From Chitinophaga sp. SYP-B3965 (lineage in GTDB: Bacteria > Bacteroidota > Bacteroidia > Chitinophagales > Chitinophagaceae): 64,000 bases of DNA. The notes beneath the pieces were generated by a model. The model was not told the DNA's origin, ran no database searches, and saw only the letters and a list, made by a program, of their open reading frames with translations. Location: the NCBI RefSeq assembly GCF_009647655.1, contig NZ_WJFD01000001.1, forward strand, positions 2,542,001-2,606,000. Reading direction: 5' to 3'. A program made the position numbers and the translations under genes. Shown here piece after piece: positions 52,915 through 60,659 of the stretch (its first letter is position 1; every line of letters begins with the position of its first letter).

Positions 52915-53505
52915 TTGGATATTAAAAACAAATACCATTCTTTAGATGAATCTATAATTCTTGCTTCCCTGAGAGAAGGCGATATGGAAGCCTTTAAACA
53001 TATTTACGACAGTTACTGGCCCAAATTATATGGTTATGTATATAACCGCCTGAAAAGTAAAGAAGCCGCAGAAGAGATCATACAGGAAGTTTTCTTTGCC
53101 CTCTGGAAGAAACACAAAGAACTGGAAGTAACCCATTCCCTTTCCTCCTACCTGTTCACCGCCGTAAAATACCAGTTATTAAATTACATAAAGGCAGCCA
53201 ATATCCGGCAAAATTATGCCCGGCATTTTTTAAGCGCTGAAAAGATAACGGATAACTCCAATGAAGAGCAGGTGAACGCCAACGACCTGAAGAAGACCAT
53301 GGATAAAGCAGTAGCCATGCTGCCCGAAAAATGCCAGCAGGTTTTCCGCATGAGCCGCCATGAACAGCTCTCTATCCGCGACATTGCAGACACCCTGCAC
53401 ATCTCCCACAAAACAGTGGAAAACCACCTCACCAAAGCGCTCCGGCAACTACGGACCGTATTAGGCCATTACCTTTGCCTGACCGTTATACTCCTGATAA
53501 AATAA
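52915..53505 (+). CDS. ECF-type RNA polymerase sigma factor
   Basis: The 196-residue protein has sigma region 2 (AFKHIYDSYWPKLYGYVYNRL, EEIIQEVFFALWKKHKEL) and region 4 (LPEKCQQVFRMSRHEQLSIRDIADTLHISHKTVENHLTKALRQLR). It uses a TTG start at 52915; the first in-frame ATG (52984) would delete the start of region 2. It is followed after 75 bp by its anti-sigma FecR and then the SusC operon it should control. Its C-terminus ends in a hydrophobic LCLTVILLIK tail. Confidence 0.95.
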   Translation: MDIKNKYHSLDESIILASLREGDMEAFKHIYDSYWPKLYGYVYNRLKSKEAAEEIIQEVFFALWKKHKELEVTHSLSSYLFTAVKYQLLNYIKAANIRQNYARHFLSAEKITDNSNEEQVNANDLKKTMDKAVAMLPEKCQQVFRMSRHEQLSIRDIADTLHISHKTVENHLTKALRQLRTVLGHYLCLTVILLIK

Positions 53506-53580
53506 ATTTATACGCCGCGTAGGTGTTCCCCTCTTCTCAGTTTACTTACTTATTAGAAACACCATTACCACGCAGCAACT

Positions 53581-54549
53581 ATGGACAATAATGCAATTAA
53601 AAAACTGATCGATCAATATTTAAAAGGCCAACTCTCCGCCCAGGAAGCAAAACAGGTGGAACAGTTGCTGGAAAGAATGGCGGACGAACAGGCATTTGAA
53701 ACCTTACCGGAAGAAGAACGGGAAGAAGCCCGACAGGGAGGCTACGAGCGGTTATTGACACGTATCCAGGCAGCAGAACAACCTGCGCCGGTAAGAAAGT
53801 TAAAACGATTAAAGATAGCTGCCACGGTAGCGCTCTTTATTATAGCCGGTACCTTATACAGGAATAATTTATTAAACCTGGTAGCGCCGCACCGCCTTAC
53901 AGATGTTACCAGCGCCAAGGGTAAGATCAGGAAACTGATCCTGTCAGACGGTTCTATAGTATGGCTAAAGGACAGCAGCAAACTGATCTTCCCGGTTACT
54001 TTTGGTAAAGGCAGCCGCGTTGTAACACTGGAAGGAGAAGCACTGTTTGAAGTAGCAAAAGATGCAGAACATCCTTTTTATATCCATTGCGGTCCATTAA
54101 CTACGCAGGTATTAGGAACCAGTTTCAATATCAGGAGTAATGGCCAGCAAACGGAGGTAACTGTACTAACAGGCAAGATATCATTATCCTCCGCAAAAGC
54201 CGGGCGCATCATGGTATATCCAAATGAAAAAGCAGTATATGCTGTATCATCTGAAACCATTGCCAAAGATCATAAAGCAGTGCACCCGCTGCATGAACTT
54301 ACCCGCGGCACGGAATATGACATGGCTTTCAACGACGCCAATATGCAGGAGGTAATAAAACGCATCGAAAACAAGTTTGATATACAGATCCTACTGAAAG
54401 ACACTACGATCAATCATAATTTAATCACAGCCGATCTTACTGATCAATCTTTAGAGAACACTATGAAGATGATCGGGCAGGCACTCAACCTGGAGGTATT
54501 AATGGAGGGAAAAACAATCTCTCTGCAACAGCAAACAAGACACAACTAA
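53581..54549 (+). CDS. FecR-family anti-sigma factor
   Basis: The 322-residue protein has a cytoplasmic N-terminus (MDNNAIKKLIDQYLKGQLSAQEAKQVEQLLE), one membrane helix (about residues 78-98) and the FecR domain (about 108-210: VVTLEGEALFEVAKDAEHPFYIHCG, VLGTSFNIR). A C-terminal STN-interacting domain (MAFNDANMQEVIKRIENKFDIQI) follows. It holds the sigma factor until the partner SusC reports substrate. It lies between sigma and SusC. Confidence 0.95.
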   Translation: MDNNAIKKLIDQYLKGQLSAQEAKQVEQLLERMADEQAFETLPEEEREEARQGGYERLLTRIQAAEQPAPVRKLKRLKIAATVALFIIAGTLYRNNLLNLVAPHRLTDVTSAKGKIRKLILSDGSIVWLKDSSKLIFPVTFGKGSRVVTLEGEALFEVAKDAEHPFYIHCGPLTTQVLGTSFNIRSNGQQTEVTVLTGKISLSSAKAGRIMVYPNEKAVYAVSSETIAKDHKAVHPLHELTRGTEYDMAFNDANMQEVIKRIENKFDIQILLKDTTINHNLITADLTDQSLENTMKMIGQALNLEVLMEGKTISLQQQTRHN

Positions 54550-54623
54550 AAAACACAACAACCAAAATCAAACTGAAAAAAGGCAAGCCTATGACTAAAG
54601 TAAGCACTGATTAAAAAAAGGAA

Positions 54624-54691
54624 AGCAGGAGGGTTGACATCCCTCCCGCTGCAAAATGATAGCCCAAGTATTCGCCGCACTGACATGCGGC
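54624..54691 (+). promoter_or_regulatory. Structured leader of the third SusC gene
   Basis: Two hairpins stand in the 194-bp gap between FecR and SusC. GGAGGG (54628-54633) pairs with CCCTCC (54641-54646), extended to 54624-54650 with one mismatch. GCCGCA (54674-54679) pairs with TGCGGC (54686-54691). Both loops include the sequence TGACA. No U tract follows, so a regulatory leader is more likely than a terminator. Confidence 0.5.
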
Positions 54692-54743
54692 AAGGGAATT
54701 CCTTGTGTCGTTCAACTAAATCTACTAACAAGAAATCTGGACT

Positions 54744-57700
54744 ATGTCTACAAATGTAAGCGCAAAAGCCCTTCTCTCCAAATCCATGCAAACGGCGTCC
54801 CGACACCTTATGGCAGCAGTTTTCCTCTTCGGGATCACGTATGCTAAAGCAGGTTATTCACAGGGAATCCTTAATAAAAGGATCTCCATACAGGTGGATG
54901 ATATGAGCTTAAAGAACGTCCTGCACCAGATCGGAAATCAAGCGGATGTTAAGTTCGTGTACAGTTCCAGTCATATTGCATTAGACCAAAAAGTAACGGC
55001 CAGTGCCCGCCAGGAAGAGCTGGGTAAAGTACTGAACAAATTATTCAACCGCACTGAAATTGATTTTGAAGTAAGCGATCGCTTTATTATCCTCAAAGAG
55101 AATAATGATGTGGACATCAAACCACTTGCAAGCGTACACGCTGTAGCTGATTCTCTCATCAAAGGAAAAGTATTCAGTGAAACAAATGAACCTTTCCCCG
55201 GTGCCACCATCCTGGAGAAAGGTACCGGTAATGGTGCCACATCCGGCCCAGACGGCGCATTCTCTTTGAAAATAAAACAGGGCGCTACGCTGATAGTTAC
55301 TGCTATCGGCTATCAGCCCCTGGAGATCATGGCATCAAATGCTAAGAGCATCCATTTAAAAGTAGCCGTAAAGCAATTACAGGACATCGTTGTAACAGCT
55401 GCCGGTATTGCCCGCCAGAAGAACAGCCTGGGTTATTCCGTATCTACTGTTACATCAGATAAGCTGGCACAAAAATCAGAACCAGACCCCGTACGCGCCC
55501 TCACAGGAAAAGTAGCGGGTGTAAATATTCAATCAGCTGGCGGTGTTGCCGGTGGTGCTACTAATATCACCATCCGCGGTAACTCTTCCCTCAATGGAAA
55601 CAACCAGCCTTTATTTGTGGTAGATGGTGTTCCCTTTGACAACTCCAGCTTTGCCAACGTAGGTGCCACTTCCGTTGGTGGTGTAGGTGTTACCAACCGT
55701 GCGTTTGACCTGGACCCCAATAATATCCAAAGCATGACAGTACTGAAAGGTGCTGCTGCTGCTGCATTATATGGTTCCCGCGCAGCCAACGGCGCTATCA
55801 TCATTACCACAAAAGCCGGTAAAAAGATGAGCCGTAAAGGAACAGAGATCACTTACAGCACATCTTATGCTTTTGAAAATGTAGCAGGCCTGCCGGAATA
55901 TCAAACAAAATATGGACAGGGTACCAATAACGATTACCGGCATGGTGTATATGCTTCCTGGGGCCAGCCCTACCCTGGTGTAAACAGCTTGCTGCCTACC
56001 CGTACCACAGTACCACATCAATTAACAAGGACCTTTGGATCAGACGTATTTCCGGAGTTCTATGAAGCAGATGGCGTAACGCCCATCCAGGTGCCTTATA
56101 AGTCTTATGCAGACCAGAACGTGAAAAACTTTTTCCGAACAGGTAATGTGTATGAGAATGCCATCACCATTTCTTCCGGTAGTGAAAAAGGGAATTTCAA
56201 TGCAGGTTTCTCTCATACTATGAATAATGGTGTGGTGCCTTCTAATGAGATCAACCGCACTTCCGTGAATGTAGGCGGTAACATTAAACTGGAAAATAAA
56301 TTTTATGCCAGCGGTTCCATCAACTATGTAACCACCCGGCAAACAACACCTCCTATCGGCGGCACTACCGGTTCTATCATGTCTGCGCTGATGTATGTTC
56401 CTACCAGCTTTGACCTTACCAACTATCCTTTCGAAAATCCAAACGATGGCAGTAACGTATATGACTATACCGGTGTGGACAATCCTTACTGGTCTGTAAA
56501 ACACAGTCCATCCACCAGCGCGGTAGACCGTTATTATGGCAACCTGATCCTGGGTTTTGATCCCACCCCCTGGCTGAATATCCAGAACACCATCGGGTTC
56601 AATTCCTACACAGATCGCCGTACGAATGTACGCGGTAAAGGATCTGCCTCTTATCCTAATGGTAGTATCACCACAGATAACATCTACCGTCAGGAACTGG
56701 ATAACACATTGCTGGCAACTGTTACCACCAAGCTGAAACCAGACCTTTCCCTGCGGGCCATTGTAGGTAACAACGTGAACCAACGGCTCACTGACCGCAA
56801 AGCTTTTTATGGTGATAACATTATCGTAGCGGACCTGGTAGACATTCACAACACCAGTTCCATTACACCCATCCAGCTCAACAACAACAGAAATCTCCTG
56901 AAGCAGCGTTACTTCGCCTTCTTTACAGATATCACTTTTGATTACAAGAACTTCCTTTCCCTCAACTTTGTAGGAAGGAACGACGTTTCCTCTACCCTGC
57001 CCAAAAATAACCGCAGTTATTTTTACGGTGGTGTGAATGGTTCTTTTGTATTCACAGATGCTTTCCAGATGACAGACCGGGTGCTGAGTTTTGGTAAGAT
57101 CAGGGCTGGTTATACAAGAGTAGGTAACGAAGCATCTCCTTATCAAACGGCTGCTTTTTACCAGATCAATCCTTCACTGGGCGCTCCTAACTCTCCCGGT
57201 AATATAGGTTTGCCTTTTACCGGTAGCAACGGTTCCTATAACGTAGTAACAAAAACAGATGTACTCACCAATCCAAACCTGAAACCGGAATTCATTACGG
57301 AGCTGGAACTGGGCACAGAGTTAAGGTTCTTCAACAGCCGCATTGGGATAGACTTCACTTACTACAATAAGAAAAGTACTTCCCAGATCTTTGAAGTAAC
57401 TGCTGCGCCTTCTTCCGGTTACACTACTCAAATACTCAATCTTGGCGAAGCCACTAATAAAGGTGTGGAAATAGGCCTTACCATTGCAGCCCTGCAATCC
57501 AACAACGGGCTTAACTGGAACATCAATGCCAACTTTACACGTAACCGCAACATCATCCAGGACCTGGGAGGTTATGAACGTTTCAGTTACGGCGGCACAA
57601 GTGGTACCAGCAGCGTACACATTGTAGGCCATCCTTATGGACAGATCCAGGGTACCGGATACGCAAGAGATGATGAAGGCAATATCCTGATAGACCCTAA

Positions 57701-58325
57701 TACCGGCAAACCACTGGTATCAGGTGCTTTACTGGCCATCGGGAATCCGAACCCTGATTTCATGATGGGTATCACCAACACTTTCCACTTCAGGAACTTT
57801 GGTTTAAATATCTTATTCGACTGGAAACAGGGCGGTAGTTTATTCTCTTCCACAATAGGTAATATGATGTCACGCGGTGTAACAAGAGATACAGAAGACC
57901 GTGAATTCCAGATCGTGGCGCCGGGTGTACTGGGAGACATCAATACACTCACTGCCCTGCTGGGTCAGGATGGCAAGAAGATCCCAAACAATGTGGCCGT
58001 ATCCTACGAAGATCATTTCTTCAGTGGTGGTATGGGACCTGGTGGTGTGAATGAAGGCTCTATATTTGATGCCACTGTATTCCGCCTTCGTGAAATTGGA
58101 TTCTCTTATGACCTGCCCAAAACAATGCTGAGCAGAACACCATTTGGTGCTATTTCCCTTTCTCTTTCCGGCCGCAATCTGTGGTACAAGGCACCGGGTT
58201 TCCCTAAGTACACCAACTTCGATCCTGAAGTGAGTACGCTGGGCGCCGGTAACTCTCAGGGATATGATCAGCTGGGTGTGCCTACTACAAAGCGTTTCGG
58301 GTTTAACTTAAAATGCTCTTTCTGA
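54744..58325 (+). CDS. SusC/RagA TonB-linked transporter with STN domain
   Basis: The 1193-residue protein has an uncommonly long N-terminal extension before a signal peptide ending near AGYSQ. The STN domain (about residues 45-120: ISIQVDDMSLKNVLHQIGNQADVKFVYSSS) follows, then a carboxypeptidase-like domain (KGKVFSETNEPFPGATI). The plug (VVTAAGIARQKNSLGYSVSTV; ITIRGNSSLNGNNQPLFVVDGVP) and a barrel ending in FGFNLKCSF come last. It works with the sigma/FecR pair just upstream and the SusD-like lipoprotein 19 bp downstream. A peptide substrate is likely because peptidases follow. Confidence 0.96.
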   Translation: MSTNVSAKALLSKSMQTASRHLMAAVFLFGITYAKAGYSQGILNKRISIQVDDMSLKNVLHQIGNQADVKFVYSSSHIALDQKVTASARQEELGKVLNKLFNRTEIDFEVSDRFIILKENNDVDIKPLASVHAVADSLIKGKVFSETNEPFPGATILEKGTGNGATSGPDGAFSLKIKQGATLIVTAIGYQPLEIMASNAKSIHLKVAVKQLQDIVVTAAGIARQKNSLGYSVSTVTSDKLAQKSEPDPVRALTGKVAGVNIQSAGGVAGGATNITIRGNSSLNGNNQPLFVVDGVPFDNSSFANVGATSVGGVGVTNRAFDLDPNNIQSMTVLKGAAAAALYGSRAANGAIIITTKAGKKMSRKGTEITYSTSYAFENVAGLPEYQTKYGQGTNNDYRHGVYASWGQPYPGVNSLLPTRTTVPHQLTRTFGSDVFPEFYEADGVTPIQVPYKSYADQNVKNFFRTGNVYENAITISSGSEKGNFNAGFSHTMNNGVVPSNEINRTSVNVGGNIKLENKFYASGSINYVTTRQTTPPIGGTTGSIMSALMYVPTSFDLTNYPFENPNDGSNVYDYTGVDNPYWSVKHSPSTSAVDRYYGNLILGFDPTPWLNIQNTIGFNSYTDRRTNVRGKGSASYPNGSITTDNIYRQELDNTLLATVTTKLKPDLSLRAIVGNNVNQRLTDRKAFYGDNIIVADLVDIHNTSSITPIQLNNNRNLLKQRYFAFFTDITFDYKNFLSLNFVGRNDVSSTLPKNNRSYFYGGVNGSFVFTDAFQMTDRVLSFGKIRAGYTRVGNEASPYQTAAFYQINPSLGAPNSPGNIGLPFTGSNGSYNVVTKTDVLTNPNLKPEFITELELGTELRFFNSRIGIDFTYYNKKSTSQIFEVTAAPSSGYTTQILNLGEATNKGVEIGLTIAALQSNNGLNWNINANFTRNRNIIQDLGGYERFSYGGTSGTSSVHIVGHPYGQIQGTGYARDDEGNILIDPNTGKPLVSGALLAIGNPNPDFMMGITNTFHFRNFGLNILFDWKQGGSLFSSTIGNMMSRGVTRDTEDREFQIVAPGVLGDINTLTALLGQDGKKIPNNVAVSYEDHFFSGGMGPGGVNEGSIFDATVFRLREIGFSYDLPKTMLSRTPFGAISLSLSGRNLWYKAPGFPKYTNFDPEVSTLGAGNSQGYDQLGVPTTKRFGFNLKCSF

Positions 58326-58344
58326 TAATATAAACTATTCAAGG

Positions 58345-59946
58345 ATGAGATTAAAACATATAACACATGCAATTGGTATCGCCGGGATCCTGTTTATGAC
58401 GGGGGGCTGCAGTAAATTTGTAGATATCAATTCAGATCCCAATAACCCTACTACGGCGCAGTTGTCTTTACTGTTACCTTCTACGGAAATATCAATGGTA
58501 GGGAATATGTATGCATTGAACAGCGGCACTGCTACCTTTATGCAGCATACCGTTTTCTCTAATGGACTGAGCCGTTACCAGCAGCAAGGCACCAGCTTTG
58601 ATGATTCCTGGAGCGGGTTTTACACCCAAACGTTAAATGACCTGCAAACGATCATCACCAGCGGGGCTGTACAGGATCAATGGGGATATGTAGGTATTGC
58701 ACGATTGGAAAAAGCTTACCTCGTTACCCTGATGGTAGATATGTGGGGAGATATTCCTTTTTCTGAAGAAACAGGAGAAGGCCCGGTGAATGTAAGCCCT
58801 CCCTTCTTAAAAGGGAAAGACATTTACGAGAAATGCCTGGTGCTGATAGACTCCGCCTTAGTGAACCTGAATGGTGTTGCCGGAACTGCACTTGTACCCT
58901 CTTCAGCGGACCCCATTTATGCCGGCAATAAAGCAGCCTGGATCAGCATGGGAAAATCTTTGCAGCTAAAACTCTATAACGAGATCAGGCTGGTAGATCC
59001 GGCACGTTCTGCCACTGCCATCAAAGCATTGCTCACAGACCCTTCCAAACTGATCAGTTCCAATGCCACGGACTTCACCTTTAAATTCGGCACGAATCAA
59101 AATCCTAATAACCGGCATCCATGGCACCGCGCAGAATACCAGGGAGGTAAAACCTTCTACATGAGCCAGTCGCTGATAGACCTCTTGTTCACTAGCGATG
59201 ATCCCCGTTTGCGTTACTATATTTCCCGGCAGAATACGACTGCAGGACTGAATAATTCCAATAACAGCAATGGTTATTATGGCCGTAATCCTGGTGATGG
59301 TACCGCCTCGCCGGCTGATCAAAGCCGCCGTTCTTCTTTTGGTATCTATCCTGCCGGCGGCCGGTATGACAATGCACCTATCAACAACCTGCCGCTTACA
59401 AATCTCTATCTCACCAATACAGGTGCAAACGGTACCGCTAAAGTACTGGCCGTTACAGATGGTACAGGAGCAGGTATCATGCCCATGATCACAAATGCCA
59501 TGGTGAAATTTATCCGCGCAGAAGCAGCATTGACATTGGCTACAGGAGATGATGCAAGAATAAATTTCAGGGATGGCATTGTGGCACACCTGAACAGCCT
59601 GAGCACTTATGCAGCAGCCAATGGAGGTAACGCCCTGGCAGCAACGGCCATCGATGCTTTCGCCGCACGCCTGGTGGCACAGTATGATGCAGCAGATGAA
59701 GCTGGCAAGCTCAACCTGGTGATGACGCAAAAGTACATTGCACAATATGGCAACGGTATGGAAACCTATTCAGACTATCGCCGTACAGGGCTTCCCGTAT
59801 TACGCGCACCTTTATCACCGCTGAATACTTTCCCCCTTCGATTGTACTATTCTGAAGCAGAGCTGACAGCCAACACCAATTTAGGTACCGATGCCAGCCA
59901 GCTGCAATTAGCGCAACAAACCACCCCGGTGTTCTGGGATAAATGA
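58345..59946 (+). CDS. SusD-like (SusD/RagB, type 2) outer-membrane lipoprotein
   Basis: The 533-residue protein has a lipobox (MTGGC), and the SusD-like-2 pattern: KFVDINSDPNNPTTAQLSLLLPSTE, WSGFYTQTLNDLQTII, and MVDMWGDIPFSEETGEG. The C-terminal segment has EAALTLATGDDARINFRDGI, and ends with LRLYYSEAELTANTNL. This branch differs from the classical SusD of the first locus and often accompanies protein or peptide uptake. It starts 19 bp behind SusC. Confidence 0.93.
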   Translation: MRLKHITHAIGIAGILFMTGGCSKFVDINSDPNNPTTAQLSLLLPSTEISMVGNMYALNSGTATFMQHTVFSNGLSRYQQQGTSFDDSWSGFYTQTLNDLQTIITSGAVQDQWGYVGIARLEKAYLVTLMVDMWGDIPFSEETGEGPVNVSPPFLKGKDIYEKCLVLIDSALVNLNGVAGTALVPSSADPIYAGNKAAWISMGKSLQLKLYNEIRLVDPARSATAIKALLTDPSKLISSNATDFTFKFGTNQNPNNRHPWHRAEYQGGKTFYMSQSLIDLLFTSDDPRLRYYISRQNTTAGLNNSNNSNGYYGRNPGDGTASPADQSRRSSFGIYPAGGRYDNAPINNLPLTNLYLTNTGANGTAKVLAVTDGTGAGIMPMITNAMVKFIRAEAALTLATGDDARINFRDGIVAHLNSLSTYAAANGGNALAATAIDAFAARLVAQYDAADEAGKLNLVMTQKYIAQYGNGMETYSDYRRTGLPVLRAPLSPLNTFPLRLYYSEAELTANTNLGTDASQLQLAQQTTPVFWDK

Positions 59947-59968
59947 TCCATCACGTAAAAAAAATATC

Positions 59969-60589
59969 ATGATGAAACCACTAATATACCTGGCCACGCT
60001 GATCGTTATTGTATCATCCTGTAAGAAATCACATTACGAATGGGAGGACTACAAGTACACAGCAGTGCCCACCGTAAAGATCGATACGATCAAATCTGCC
60101 CTGCCTACATTCCAAAATGCAAAGGTGGTGTTCTTCAATCTCAACGATCCCAATCTCGCGAATGAACAATTTGCATTTGAACTGAACTGGGAAGGCTTTG
60201 GCAGAGAAGAAGTGACCTCGATAGAAGTATATACCAGCTTTAATAAAGCGGAAGCCAGCGTACCGGCTTATCCCCTGGTGATCTCCTACCCTGGCAACCT
60301 GTATCCCAATATTGCGCAGTTCCCTTTGCCCAGTATTGTAGGAACAGGTGATATATTATATGAAACGGTGACCACCTTCCCGAAGAGCTATTCTTTCACT
60401 GCTGCACAGCTGGCTACCATTACTAATGTAAACCTGGCAAATGTGGCAATAAATGATTATTTTATTTTCAAATTCATCCTTAATCTGAAAGATGGCCGCA
60501 GGATAGTGACCTTTTTCAACAATATAGCTGATGAAGCCCGTGGGGAGCCTGGCGATTGCCGCACAGGTGCCAGATTCAAGAGAGCTTAA
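59969..60589 (+). CDS. Small lipoprotein of the SusCD operon, unknown function
   Basis: The 206-residue protein has a lipobox (IVIVSSC, Cys about residue 18) and then a beta-rich sequence (VVFFNLNDPNLANEQFAFELNWEGFG, VTSIEVYTSFNKAE). It begins 22 bp behind the SusD-like gene, and so belongs to the operon. It may be an accessory surface binding protein comparable in place to SusE/F, but no sequence family is recognised. A stable hairpin follows. Confidence 0.75.
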   Translation: MMKPLIYLATLIVIVSSCKKSHYEWEDYKYTAVPTVKIDTIKSALPTFQNAKVVFFNLNDPNLANEQFAFELNWEGFGREEVTSIEVYTSFNKAEASVPAYPLVISYPGNLYPNIAQFPLPSIVGTGDILYETVTTFPKSYSFTAAQLATITNVNLANVAINDYFIFKFILNLKDGRRIVTFFNNIADEARGEPGDCRTGARFKRA

Positions 60590-60610
60590 ATATGCATACA
60601 CTTTAACAAT

Positions 60611-60642
60611 AGTTGCCCGTTCGCAACTGTGAACGGGCAACT
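60611..60642 (+). other. Intra-operon hairpin between lipoprotein and peptidase genes
   Basis: AGTTGCCCGTTC (60611-60622) and GAACGGGCAACT (60631-60642) form a perfect 12-bp stem with an 8-nt loop. No T run follows, so it may be an mRNA stabiliser, processing site or weak terminator. Confidence 0.65.
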
Positions 60643-60659
60643 CTATACAACAAACCCTT

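Noticed and set aside
56040..57146. Long open frame of 368 codons on the minus strand inside the third SusC gene
   Set aside because: It is fully antisense to a clear SusC gene, has no recognisable domain, and follows the codon pattern of the real frame.
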